A program made the translations under genes and the position numbers. DNA of 64,000 nucleotides, taken from positions 1,054,001 to 1,118,000 of the forward strand of contig NZ_CP084472.1 in the NCBI RefSeq assembly GCF_020405225.1, given 5' to 3'. This DNA is from Natrinema sp. DC36. Lineage in GTDB: Archaea; Halobacteriota; Halobacteria; Halobacteriales; Natrialbaceae. The notes beneath the pieces were generated by a model. The model saw only the letters and a list, made by a program, of their open reading frames with translations, was not told the origin of the DNA and did not search any database. This document shows, piece by piece, positions 32,250 through 41,080 of the stretch. Every line of letters starts with the position of its first letter. Positions within the stretch are counted from its first letter, which is position 1.

Positions 32250-32395
32250 CTACCCAGCGGCGACAGTGCTGTTGATCCTCGAGAGAAGCCGACGACCGTG
32301 GCCACCGGTCTCGCTGGTATCGGTCCGCGGTCGAAAACGCGCCGCGTTCGGGAGGCATCACACGGTTTAACTTTCGGCCGGCGGAAGTGAGCGTA

Positions 32396-33913
32396 ATGAC
32401 CCTGCACGTGACGAACACGTTGACGGGCGCAAAAGAGCCGTTCGAGCCACGGGACCCCGAGAACGTCCTCCTCTACTACTGTGGCCTGACGGTCTCGGAT
32501 CCGCCACACCTGGGCCACGCCCGCTCGTGGGTCCACGTCGACGTCATGCATCGCTGGCTCGAGCACCGCTCCTACGACGTGCGTCACGTCGAGAACTTCA
32601 CCGACGTGAACGAGAAAATCGTCGCCCGCGTCGGCGAGGACGAACTGGGCGAGAGCGAGGCCGACGTCGCCGAGACCTACATCCAGCGGACGATCGACGA
32701 CATGCGCTCGCTGAACCTCCTGCGGGCGGAGGTCTACCCGCGCGTCTCCGAGCACGTCCCCGAGATCATCGACCTCGTCGAGACGCTGATCGAGAAGGGC
32801 TACGCCTACGAGTCCAACGGCTCGGTCTACTTCGACGTGAGCAGCTTCGACGAGTACGGCAAGCTCTCGAATCAGGAACTCGGCGAGATCGAGTCTCAGG
32901 GCGATCCCGACGAGCGTACCGAGAAGCGAAACCCGGCGGACTTTGCGCTCTGGAAGGCCGGCGGCGTCGATGCCGACGCGGTCGCGGAGCACCGCCACGA
33001 GGGCGTCGACCACGGCGGAAATCCGCCCGAGGGGCTGACCTGGGACTCGCCGTGGAGCGAGGGCCGTCCCGGCTGGCACATCGAGTGCTCGGCGATGAGC
33101 ATGACCCACCTCGACGAGACGCTGGACATCCACGTCGGCGGCCGCGATCTGGTTTTCCCCCACCACGAAAACGAGATCGCCCAATCGGAAGCCGCGACGG
33201 GCCAGCAGTTCGCGAACTACTGGCTCCACTGCGAACTGTTCCAGATGGATGAGGAGAAGATGTCCTCGAGTCTGGGCAACTTCATTACCGTCGAGGAGGC
33301 GATCGATCGCTGGGGGACGAACGTCATGCGGACGTTCCTGACCGCCGGCTCGTACAACAGCAAACAGCTCTACTCGGACGAGACGATCGCCGAGGCCGAG
33401 GAGCGATGGGACCAACTCGAGCGGGCCTACGAGGCGGCCGTCGAGGCGCTCGACTCCCCGGCGGCGAGTTCGAAGGTCGACGACGAGTCCTTGCGCACCG
33501 AGATCGATGGCGCGCGCGAAGCGTTTACGACCGCGATGAACGACGACTTCAATACCCGAGAAGCGCAGTCCGCGCTGTTATCGGTCGCGACGGCGATCAA
33601 TCGTCATCTCGAGGACGCAAACGGCGAGAGCGATCGGAAAACCGACGGCTACGATTACCGCGGACTCCGGCGGGCCGTCGAGACACTCGAGGAACTCGGC
33701 GGCGTCCTGGGACTCTCCTTTACGGGCGATACGACGGGCTCTGCTGAACTCGCCGGTGACGTGGTGGATCTCGTCCTCGGCGTGCGCGAGCGAGAGCGCG
33801 AGGCCGGCAACTACGAGCGCGCCGACGAACTGCGCGACGAGCTCGAGGCCCTCGGCGTCGAAGTCCAAGACACCGACGAGGGGGCGACCTACCGGCTGCC
33901 GTCGGGCGAGTGA
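32396..33913 (+). CDS. cysS: Cysteinyl-tRNA synthetase
   Basis: 505 residues. Charges tRNA-Cys; monomeric class I enzyme. The ATG at 32396 is supported by a TATA-like TTTAAC about 27 to 31 bases upstream (leaderless). HIGH-type motif HLGH at 38 to 41, zinc ligands near Cys29, Cys231 and the PHHENE motif (about 255 to 260), and KMSSS in place of KMSKS at 288 to 292. The C-terminal DALR-like anticodon-binding helices are present (about 330 to 470). Ends 45 bases before a convergent gene. Confidence 0.96.
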   Translation: MTLHVTNTLTGAKEPFEPRDPENVLLYYCGLTVSDPPHLGHARSWVHVDVMHRWLEHRSYDVRHVENFTDVNEKIVARVGEDELGESEADVAETYIQRTIDDMRSLNLLRAEVYPRVSEHVPEIIDLVETLIEKGYAYESNGSVYFDVSSFDEYGKLSNQELGEIESQGDPDERTEKRNPADFALWKAGGVDADAVAEHRHEGVDHGGNPPEGLTWDSPWSEGRPGWHIECSAMSMTHLDETLDIHVGGRDLVFPHHENEIAQSEAATGQQFANYWLHCELFQMDEEKMSSSLGNFITVEEAIDRWGTNVMRTFLTAGSYNSKQLYSDETIAEAEERWDQLERAYEAAVEALDSPAASSKVDDESLRTEIDGAREAFTTAMNDDFNTREAQSALLSVATAINRHLEDANGESDRKTDGYDYRGLRRAVETLEELGGVLGLSFTGDTTGSAELAGDVVDLVLGVREREREAGNYERADELRDELEALGVEVQDTDEGATYRLPSGE

Positions 33914-33958
33914 GGGGCGTGGGTTCGATAGGAGCCGTTCGGGAGGCGCGTAGTGGAC

Positions 33959-35308
33959 TCAGGGACGCGGTTTCGCTACCCGCCACAAGATGGCCGGACG
34001 GAACAGCGATGTCGGCCGGTTTTCCATGCTGACAACGCGAATGAATGCGTCAGTCAACTTCCCATCGGTATGCGCCTTGCGGAGCAATCTGGCCACATAT
34101 CTGTTCACGAGGTCCGTTCCGAACGGTTTCGGGCCGGTCGTCTGTGGAAACTCGAAGTCAGAACCCACTGCGAGACTCCAGGCGTCATCGACAACTCGTG
34201 CAGCCCGCTCGAAAAACCGGAGCGCGAGTTCGTCACGGTCGGCCGTAGCCAGCGTTCGATGTAACTGTACGGCCTCGAGCGCAGCCACAGACATGCCCTG
34301 GCCATAGATCGGATTGAAGCTGGCGATCGCGTCACCGACGACGATCAGTCCGTCGGGAAACCGATCGAGGTCTTCGTAGCGACGTCTGACTGAGGACGGG
34401 AACGGATATCGGTAGATGTCCTCGGAAATCAGCGCGTGCTCGTCGAGGAGGCGACTAACGTCGGCGACTGGCAGACTAGAGGCGTATTCGATGACCCCCT
34501 CCAGATCGGTCGGGGGATGGTCCCCATGCATGCCCGCTAACGTCAGCAGCCATCGCCCGTTTTCGATCGGAAACACGGCTGCACCGCGTGTCCGAGGGGA
34601 GTCGGGAAGGACGAGAAATGCCCGGCGAGTATCGGTGGGCCGTTCGAGGAGGACCGTGCTGTACGCCAGATCGATCGACACCTCGTCGAGTGGAGGGGCC
34701 CTGTAGCCATTGTTTTCCAGCCAGACCGGCGTTCGAGACGTTCGCCCGGTGGCATCGACGACTAACTCCGCGTCGATCTCACGTTCACCATCGGCAGTTC
34801 GCACGGTTACGCCCTCGACAGTCGAGACGTGGTCGTCGACGAGGTATTCCACGAAGTGACAGTCGTCCCATATGGTTACATCGTCGAGCCCCGCGACCCG
34901 CTCCCGGGTTACCTGTTCGAATACTGGCCGACTCGCGTTATACTGGGGGATGTGAGTGGGTCCGTTCGCGAGTACGCCCCCCTTCTGATAGATCTCGAAG
35001 TCGCTCGCGAAATCGATCGCCAGTCCGCCCGCGTCGGTCACTTCGTCGCTGTAGCCGGGAAAGAGATCCTCGAGCGTGGCCTGTCCGGCTTTCTGCATCG
35101 CGTGAATGTGACGGCCCTGCGGGATGCCTGGGCGAGGTATCGCCTCGTCAGGGAGCGGATCTCTTTCGATGAGCGTGACCGCCTCGAATCGGTCGCACAA
35201 GACCCGAGCTGCCAGGAGTCCCGCCATGCTCGCTCCGAGGACCACCGCGTGATCCCGTCTCTCAGTGATCCGCTCGGGATCGTACTGCGGAACGGTTGCT
35301 AATGTCAT
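33959..35308 (-). CDS. FAD-dependent oxidoreductase/monooxygenase
   Basis: 449 residues. N-terminal FAD Rossmann motif HAVVLGASMAGLLAARVLCD (about 19 to 38) and the second FAD motif GLIVVGDAIASFNPIYGQGM (about 330 to 350), as in the PHBH/squalene-epoxidase-like group. A central substrate domain contains TGRTSRTPVWLENNGYR. It has no membrane anchor. Downstream on the same strand of a berberine-bridge-type FAD oxidase and a FilR1-like regulator, so the three may act on one secondary compound. Substrate unknown. Confidence 0.85.
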   Translation of the reverse strand: MTLATVPQYDPERITERRDHAVVLGASMAGLLAARVLCDRFEAVTLIERDPLPDEAIPRPGIPQGRHIHAMQKAGQATLEDLFPGYSDEVTDAGGLAIDFASDFEIYQKGGVLANGPTHIPQYNASRPVFEQVTRERVAGLDDVTIWDDCHFVEYLVDDHVSTVEGVTVRTADGEREIDAELVVDATGRTSRTPVWLENNGYRAPPLDEVSIDLAYSTVLLERPTDTRRAFLVLPDSPRTRGAAVFPIENGRWLLTLAGMHGDHPPTDLEGVIEYASSLPVADVSRLLDEHALISEDIYRYPFPSSVRRRYEDLDRFPDGLIVVGDAIASFNPIYGQGMSVAALEAVQLHRTLATADRDELALRFFERAARVVDDAWSLAVGSDFEFPQTTGPKPFGTDLVNRYVARLLRKAHTDGKLTDAFIRVVSMENRPTSLFRPAILWRVAKPRP

Positions 35309-35427
35309 TCGGCGACTCCCGCTTCGGCCACCGTGATCTGTGAATGCACAACAGCAACGGGTCGTACAGCTGTGCCGAGCATCGAGGCGACCAGTCGAAC
35401 ACCTGGCGTCCCTTTCGTCACGTTCAT
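35305..35427 (-). CDS. Possible 40-residue leader ORF coupled to the FAD monooxygenase
   Basis: ATG at 35427, stop overlapping the downstream ATG (ATGA at 35305-35308). Begins MNVTKGTPGVRLVASML and is neutral, with a hydrophobic centre. The overlap is the main support; composition is not clearly haloarchaeal and no homologue is recognised. It might be a real small gene or chance. Confidence 0.25.
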   Translation of the reverse strand: MNVTKGTPGVRLVASMLGTAVRPVAVVHSQITVAEAGVAE

Positions 35428-35479
35428 CGGTCCGAACTGAACCGCCGACGATCGTGACGTGGCCGTCGTCGATTCGTCG

Positions 35480-36919
35480 TCATACTCTTTCGTGACTTGC
35501 GCCGCCGTCAGCCCGAGCGGACGGCGTGATGTTCTGGTTCATCCGGAAGCGGTTCTCGGGATCGTACGCATCCTTGACGTCGACCAGGCGATCGTAATTG
35601 TCGCCGTAGGCGGCCCTGACCCGCTCGTCGCCCTCCTGACTGAGGAAGTTCACGGCCACGCCATCGGTCGCGAACGGTCCCATCGCGGCGTGAAATTCCC
35701 GGGCCCACGAGACGTGGGTCTCGTCCTCGGCGGGATCTTCCCACCTGGAGAAGACGTTGAACGAGAACGCGGCGTTTCGGTTCCGGTACGCCGTCGCGTC
35801 CGGCTCGACTCGGGAGATCGCGCCGCCCAGGTGCTCGAGGACGAGCTGCGACATCGGTGACGGAAGCGTTCCCGCACGTTCGACCACCGTGTCGATCGCG
35901 TCGTCGGGGAGGGGATCCACCAGCTGGGACTTCCAGTAGTTTCGGTATCCCGGCGCTTGCGGCTCGTCCAGCATCTGTTGGAGGGCCGTATACGGCTGGG
36001 GCTGGACCAAGTCGACGATCGGCTCGCCGAAGTCCCGGAGCGGCCGGAACAGTTCCTCGCCCGTCTCGATGGGTCCCGAGTAGAACGGCGCGAGCGCAGC
36101 CACCTTCGTGCCGTGGACCGCCTCCGGGAGGAACGGTGCCGGGGGTGCCGTCATGATCGCGGCGTAGCAACAGCACTCGTCCGGCATATCGGCCGTAAAC
36201 TCGCGGTGGAATCGGAGGAGGTCGGCCGCGTCCTCGAACGGGTGGATGACCATCCCACCGAGCACTATCGGCCCGACCTCGTAGCAGTCGAATTCGAAGG
36301 AGGTGACGATTCCGAAGTTCCCGCCGCCCCCGCGGATCCCCCAGAACAGGTCCGAATTTTCGTCCTCGCTGGCGTGGACGAGCTCCCCCGCCGCGGTGAC
36401 GACATCCACACTCCGAAGGTTGTCGATGGTGAGTCCGAACCGCCGACTCAGCCACCCCCATCCGCCCCCCAGCGTGAGGCCGGCGACGCCGGTGGTCGAG
36501 ACGGTACCGCCCGGGGTAGCGAGCCCGAACGCCTGAGTTTCGTGATCGAGATCCCCCATAGTGACGCCGGGTTCGACGCGGACGGTTTTGGTACCTGGAT
36601 CGACCCGGACCGACGTCATCAGGGAACAATCGATCACGAGGCCGTCGTCACAGACCGCGTTTCCCGCGGCGTTGTGCCCGCCGGCCTTGACGGCGAGGAG
36701 AAGGTCGTTCTCGCGGGCGAAGTCCACGGACTCGATCACGTCCGCGACCCCGGCACACCGAGCGATCATCGCCGGATACCGGTCTATCATCTCGTTCCAG
36801 ACCCGACGGCACTCGTCGTACTCTTCGTCGTCCGGGAGGACGACCCGGCCGCGGAACGATTCCTCGAACGCAGTTACCGCGTCCGCATCTATCGCCTCTG
36901 TTTCGGTCTCGGTTTTCAT
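35480..36919 (-). CDS. FAD-binding PCMH/berberine-bridge-type oxidoreductase
   Basis: 479 residues. PCMH-type FAD domain: CAGVADVIESVDFARENDLL, VKAGGHNAAGNAVCDDGLVI (the His is at the usual flavinylation position), and GGGWGWLSRRFGLTIDNLRS. The C-terminal BBE segment is near the end (NYDRLVDVKDAYDPENRFRM). The second cysteine for bicovalent FAD attachment (CxxxG) seems absent; GWGWLSRRFG is there instead. Oxidises alcohols, sugars or amines to carbonyls using oxygen. Located between a regulator and a monooxygenase on the same strand. Confidence 0.87.
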   Translation of the reverse strand: MKTETETEAIDADAVTAFEESFRGRVVLPDDEEYDECRRVWNEMIDRYPAMIARCAGVADVIESVDFARENDLLLAVKAGGHNAAGNAVCDDGLVIDCSLMTSVRVDPGTKTVRVEPGVTMGDLDHETQAFGLATPGGTVSTTGVAGLTLGGGWGWLSRRFGLTIDNLRSVDVVTAAGELVHASEDENSDLFWGIRGGGGNFGIVTSFEFDCYEVGPIVLGGMVIHPFEDAADLLRFHREFTADMPDECCCYAAIMTAPPAPFLPEAVHGTKVAALAPFYSGPIETGEELFRPLRDFGEPIVDLVQPQPYTALQQMLDEPQAPGYRNYWKSQLVDPLPDDAIDTVVERAGTLPSPMSQLVLEHLGGAISRVEPDATAYRNRNAAFSFNVFSRWEDPAEDETHVSWAREFHAAMGPFATDGVAVNFLSQEGDERVRAAYGDNYDRLVDVKDAYDPENRFRMNQNITPSARADGGASHERV

Positions 36920-37140
36920 GGCTCTATACCCGTCGAGTGACTTCGCTTGCGATCACGGTATAGGCACCTGCTGTAACCGTTTCACCTCGCGCAACGCGTA
37001 CGCTCCCTGTCCGTTCCTCGACACGAGGTGGAAGGCAGGCCCGGTCGGAAGACCACCTCGAGCAGTCGACTACCAGAGACTCGTGTCGTCCGCGATCACG
37101 AGACGCCGACTACGAATCCGTCGTCTCGGACCCGCCGCTG

Positions 37141-37962
37141 CTACGTCTTTGCCCCCACGGATTCCCGGCCGTTCTGCAACTCCGAGGCGGTGAGGCGGGT
37201 CGACGCGTCCCGGTACTCGTCGAACGTCTCCGTGAGCCGGTCGACGAGGGCCGGGTCGTCGGATTCGATCAGGCCGACGGAGACGTCCCGATCGTCGAGG
37301 ACGATGCGGTAGGCCGTCCCGTCGTAGATACCCCCCGGCGGGACGTCACCGTCGTAAATGTATACCGCGGCGCGGTCGGCGGCGACGATGTCCTCGAACT
37401 CGTCGGCGCACGGAGACGCCATCACCGCCTCGATCACGGTCAGGGTAGTCACCAGTTCCATCGTCTGCGAGCCGCCGACGACCGCCTCGTGTCTCGCGTC
37501 GACACACGGTTCGGGAAACTTGTCCGCCAGCGTCTTCGTTCGGGTCGACTCGCGTTCGATGTCCAGTACGCGGGCCACTGGCGCCATCGGATCATCGGGG
37601 GTCGCCGCGGTGATCCTCGCCTCGGTCAAGACCTCGAGGTCGAACTCGATATCCAGTTCCCCCAGCGGAAACCACGGGAGTAGTTCCCGCAGATCGCTGG
37701 CGGTCGTCATGTGGTCGTAGAGGTCGATGAACTCGCTCGCGACGTATTCTCCGAGCGGAGTCAACGCGTATCGATGTCCGTTCCTCGCGACCCAGCCGCG
37801 GCTCTCGAAATCACCGAGGAGGCGGCTGATCGTGGCTTTAGAGGCCTCGGTCGCGGTCCGTAATTCCGCCCTCGTACGGGGGCCTGCCGCGAGGGCTTCG
37901 AGCGCGGTGAATCGGTTCTCCGAGTCCGCGAGAAAGCGGATGTCTTCGAGCGGCGTAAACAT
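37141..37962 (-). CDS. HTH regulator, FilR1-type (winged helix plus effector domain)
   Basis: 273 residues from the ATG at 37962. N-terminal wHTH: FTALEALAAGPRTRAELRTA, EASKATISRLLGDFESRGWV, then a wing (HRYALTPLGEYVASEF). The C-terminal 160 residues (ADRAAVYIYDGDVPPGGIYD, YRIVLDDRDVSVGLIESDDP) look like the effector domain shared with the methanogen regulator FilR1 and many haloarchaeal proteins. It precedes two FAD oxidoreductase genes on the same strand and likely controls them. Confidence 0.82.
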   Translation of the reverse strand: MFTPLEDIRFLADSENRFTALEALAAGPRTRAELRTATEASKATISRLLGDFESRGWVARNGHRYALTPLGEYVASEFIDLYDHMTTASDLRELLPWFPLGELDIEFDLEVLTEARITAATPDDPMAPVARVLDIERESTRTKTLADKFPEPCVDARHEAVVGGSQTMELVTTLTVIEAVMASPCADEFEDIVAADRAAVYIYDGDVPPGGIYDGTAYRIVLDDRDVSVGLIESDDPALVDRLTETFDEYRDASTRLTASELQNGRESVGAKT

Positions 37963-38147
37963 ACAGAATGTAACGATCGATGAGGGCATAACTGCACTGT
38001 TACAGATTGTCACACATTCGGGTTGACAACGAGGATTTCAGCAACGCCAGCTATTCCGGTCACTGGATCAGCCATGCAGTTCGAATTGTAATCAGCAAGT
38101 GAAGACCACCGCGGCGTTTATTTCCTCGAGTCTGGTCGGAGAATCAC

Positions 38148-38846
38148 ATGAATCGACGGCTGTTTCTCGGCGCGCTCGCGGCGAGCGGCGTCGGCACGGT
38201 GGCCGGCTGTCTCAGCGGCGTCGCCGACGATATGACGATGGTTTCGGCGGCACCTGCACGCGTTTCGGACGAGGCGGCCGCCGAGGCCGGCTACGAGTAT
38301 CAGGGAACGATAAAACGGGTCGAGACGCAGCAGGTGGGCGGCGAGGACGTCGAACTGACGAGCTACGATAGCGTCTACGATCGGGCGATCGAGCTTCCGG
38401 CCGAGCGCTTCGGCGACCAACCGGTGCGAGCGGGGGCGTTCGGCGTGCTCGCAGCGCCACACGTCACCGCCGGTGGCGAGGAGTTCAACCCCGTCGGCGG
38501 GCCGTCGACAGTGGAACTCGCCGAGCGCGTGCAACGTCGCTACGACGGACTGTCGATCGACCGGGCCGTCGGGGGCCGCGCGCTCGAGACGCTCGGCGAG
38601 CGGTTCCCCGTCGAATCCGTCGAGGGAACTGCGACGCTGAACGGGGAGTACGACCTCGACATCGCCCTGGACAGCATCCGGGACGAACACGAGGGTGATC
38701 ACCTCGTCGTCGTGGGGATCTACCCCACCGAGGCTGTTCGGGAGCGGGAGTCGGAGCAAACGCGGATCGACACCCTGGTTCGGGGGCTCGAGCAGTACGA
38801 CGGCCTCGAGGTCGATATCGTCGAGACCGAGGGAGCCGACGGGTGA
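38148..38846 (+). CDS. Tat lipoprotein, DUF6517-type
   Basis: 232 residues. MNRRLFLGALAASGVGTVAG is a twin-arginine signal with lipobox (VAGC), cysteine near residue 21. The mature part has two halves of similar pattern (RVETQQVGGEDVELTSYDSV; AAPHVTAGGEEFNPVGGPST) and ends in an acidic helix. It belongs to a haloarchaeal family of extracytoplasmic lipoproteins whose function is unknown. Convergent with the presenilin gene across an 83-bp palindromic element. Confidence 0.8.
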   Translation: MNRRLFLGALAASGVGTVAGCLSGVADDMTMVSAAPARVSDEAAAEAGYEYQGTIKRVETQQVGGEDVELTSYDSVYDRAIELPAERFGDQPVRAGAFGVLAAPHVTAGGEEFNPVGGPSTVELAERVQRRYDGLSIDRAVGGRALETLGERFPVESVEGTATLNGEYDLDIALDSIRDEHEGDHLVVVGIYPTEAVRERESEQTRIDTLVRGLEQYDGLEVDIVETEGADG

Positions 38847-38867
38847 CGGCGACGGAGAGCGACGGTC

Positions 38868-38950
38868 ATACGGACTGCTGTAAGTCATTTCCGGTGCGAC
38901 CGCGAATACGGCCTGCGGTCGCACCGCTAAATCGTTACAGCAGACCGTAT
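38868..38950. repeat. 83-bp nested palindrome between convergent genes
   Basis: Outer arms 38868-38883 and 38935-38950 pair over 16 bases with one mismatch (ATACGG, then A/T, then CTGCTGTAA). Inner arms 38892-38903 and 38915-38926 pair perfectly over 12 bases (CGGTGCGACCGC) around an 11-base loop. The element fills the intergenic space and its last base is the first base of the presenilin stop. Could be a terminator, a small palindromic mobile element, or both. Confidence 0.85.
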
Positions 38951-40080
38951 CAGAACCCGACCGCCGTCGCGAGCGAGAGCCCGCTCGCGAGCGCCCCGAG
39001 CAGGTAGCCGCCGATCGCGCCGCCGTTGAGCAGCGGCAATCCGGCGTGGGGACGGCCCTCGAGGACCATGTACATGAGCACGAGGAGTCCGGAAATCGTC
39101 CCCACCATCGCACCGAGCGCCGGCAAGTTCAGCGCGATTCCGGGGAACGAGAGCGTGCCCGCATCGAGGAAGTACGCCGCGCTGGCGACGAGAATCGAGG
39201 GAATAACGGCGTCGCCGAGACCGATGAACAGGGCGTCTCGCTCGAGGGCGTCCGCATCGTCCTCGGTACCGGCTTCGGTGTCGCGGGCGTCGGCATCGGC
39301 AGCGGAGCTGTCGGCGGCCGCCACGTTATCCCGCTCACCGCCGTCGGCGGCGCTCTCAGCGGTGGCGATGCTCTCGTCGCCGGCGGTTTCGGTGGCGGTG
39401 CCGTCAGCGTCGGTGCTCTCGTCGGTCTTGCGATCGTCCTCGAGCACGTCGTCGGTGCTGCCGGCAGCGAGATAGGAGTAGGAGAGGGTCAGGGGAATAA
39501 CGAGCACGACGGGGATCTTGAGGTCCATGACGCCCTCGGCGAGATCGAGCATGTGTTCGGTGCCGTAGACGCTGATGGCGTCATAGATCGCGAGCACCGA
39601 GAGCAGGAGTAGCGCGGGCAGCAGGCCGAAACTGATCCCGAACAGGGCGGCGGCGCCGGCGCCCATCACCACTCCCGCGGCGTCGATGACGTACCACTCG
39701 GGATACAACAGGAGCGCCGCGCCGACGGCCAGCGAGGCGACGATCGCGAGTGCGTCCGCTGCACCGTCGGAGACGAACGGCGTGGCGAGCGACGGGACGA
39801 GTTCGGCGAAGACGTACCACGAGATCATCACGCTGACGCCGACGAGCAGGAGTCTGATCAGCCACTCGAGGTCGTACTTGAACGCCGCGAGCATAAGGCC
39901 TGTCGCGACGAGCATGATTCCGAAGTAGAGGACGCTGTTCGTCGGGTTCTGTGGATCCTCGACGGCTTGTCGGCCCGATTCCTGGAACGGCTCGAGCAGC
40001 GCCAGCGCGCCGAGCTGGACGCCGAGAAACAGCAGGACCGTCGTGCCAACGGCGGCGAGGATGCGCATCCGGTCGTTCAT
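38950..40080 (-). CDS. Presenilin-family intramembrane aspartyl protease
   Basis: 376 residues from the ATG at 40080. About nine hydrophobic segments. Catalytic motifs: YD at 166 to 167 (AIYDAISVYG) and GLGD at 287 to 290 (FIGLGDAVIP), followed by LPLL at 348 to 351 in the position of the PAL motif. An acidic low-complexity loop of about 70 residues (210 to 280) lies between the two catalytic helices, longer than in the methanogen homologue MCMJR1. Cleaves transmembrane substrates, so far undefined in haloarchaea. Confidence 0.88.
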   Translation of the reverse strand: MNDRMRILAAVGTTVLLFLGVQLGALALLEPFQESGRQAVEDPQNPTNSVLYFGIMLVATGLMLAAFKYDLEWLIRLLLVGVSVMISWYVFAELVPSLATPFVSDGAADALAIVASLAVGAALLLYPEWYVIDAAGVVMGAGAAALFGISFGLLPALLLLSVLAIYDAISVYGTEHMLDLAEGVMDLKIPVVLVIPLTLSYSYLAAGSTDDVLEDDRKTDESTDADGTATETAGDESIATAESAADGGERDNVAAADSSAADADARDTEAGTEDDADALERDALFIGLGDAVIPSILVASAAYFLDAGTLSFPGIALNLPALGAMVGTISGLLVLMYMVLEGRPHAGLPLLNGGAIGGYLLGALASGLSLATAVGF

Positions 40081-40433
40081 GTCGCGGCGTTTGCACCCCG
40101 CTCCTATCGTCTTTTCCACTTCGGATTTGGCGTCTACTACGTCTCGAGGGGTGTATCGACCGGTGTGCATTGACTGGATCGAGGTGAACGACGTGTTCTG
40201 CTATCGCGACAACACGGAATCGCCACGCCCTCCCCAGCCGATTCGCTCGGTCATTCTTCCCTCGCTCATCCCTCGCACGGCATCGACGCCCGCCTTCACT
40301 GTCGTTCGGACGGGCGACAGCGCGCGCCACCGCATGCCGATCGACTCTATGGGGGGATACGTCGCACTCCGATACAATACACAGTGTGCCGAAAATCGAA
40401 CCGAAGCGGAAAACGAGACGGCAACCGACGACG
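40081..40433. other. 353-base gap with no gene seen
   Basis: Lies between the start of the presenilin gene and the stop of gar1. Frames here are short, serine/arginine-rich and unconvincing. It must contain the presenilin promoter; no good TATA stands out. Confidence 0.4.
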
Positions 40434-40691
40434 CTATCGCGCGTACAGCGTCGATCCAATCAGCGACGGCAGGTGAACGCCGTCGTCCGGTGTCACCGCC
40501 AGATACGGCCTCGAGACGGGGCCGAAGACGTCGACGACGCGGCCGACTCCCTCGAGGTCATCGTCGAGGACCATCGTGCCGATCTCGTCGCGGAACTCGT
40601 CGGGCGTGTCGCTGCCGGCGTCGTCCGCCTCGTCCGCTCGGAGGACGGCCAGTCCCTGCGCGGTCCGGACGACTGCGCCTACTCGGCGCAT
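40434..40691 (-). CDS. gar1: H/ACA RNP component Gar1
   Basis: 85 residues. Small beta-barrel: MRRVGAVVRTAQGLAVLRAD, GTMVLDDDLEGVGRVVDVFG, VSRPYLAVTPDDGVHLPSLI. Gar1 binds Cbf5 in archaeal H/ACA snoRNP-like particles that guide pseudouridylation of rRNA. Compared with other archaeal Gar1 proteins it carries an acidic insertion of about 15 residues between strands (EADDAGSDTPDEFRD). It starts one base after the SRP19 stop, so the two are one operon. Confidence 0.9.
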   Translation of the reverse strand: MRRVGAVVRTAQGLAVLRADEADDAGSDTPDEFRDEIGTMVLDDDLEGVGRVVDVFGPVSRPYLAVTPDDGVHLPSLIGSTLYAR

Positions 40692-40692
40692 G

Positions 40693-40974
40693 TCAGTCGC
40701 GCATCGCGACGACGTACGCCGCCACGGCTTGGACGAGGTCGTTCTTCGTCGAGTCGTCGGCCCCGCGAACGACGACCCGACCCCGGTCGGCCCAGTGCTC
40801 CCGGGAGTAAGACTTGTCCCGCTCGATCGTGGCGTCGTACCCGATCTGCTGGACGGACTTCGCGATCTCGTCGACCGTCGGTTCCTCGACCGCCAGATCC
40901 TCGGACACGCGCCGTCCCTCGGCCCTCGAGAGGGTCGCATCGAGATAGGCGGGCCAGATGACGTTCTCGACCAT
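40693..40974 (-). CDS. srp19: Signal recognition particle 19 kDa protein
   Basis: 93 residues from the ATG at 40974. [20 protein letters not shown] with [20 protein letters not shown] is the SRP19 signature; [15 protein letters not shown] is the RNA-binding loop. Stabilises SRP RNA so that Ffh/SRP54 can bind. An earlier in-frame ATG at 41013 would add basic residues outside the family pattern and is rejected. Confidence 0.94.
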   Translation of the reverse strand: MVENVIWPAYLDATLSRAEGRRVSEDLAVEEPTVDEIAKSVQQIGYDATIERDKSYSREHWADRGRVVVRGADDSTKNDLVQAVAAYVVAMRD

Positions 40975-41080
40975 GCGCTTTCCTGTGCGGTCCGGCGAGT
41001 AAACCCTTTTCAAAACGATACGTCACTGCTACCAACGAGATGTCCGGAAAGGAGACCGAAGCGAAAACCGAGTCTTCGAG

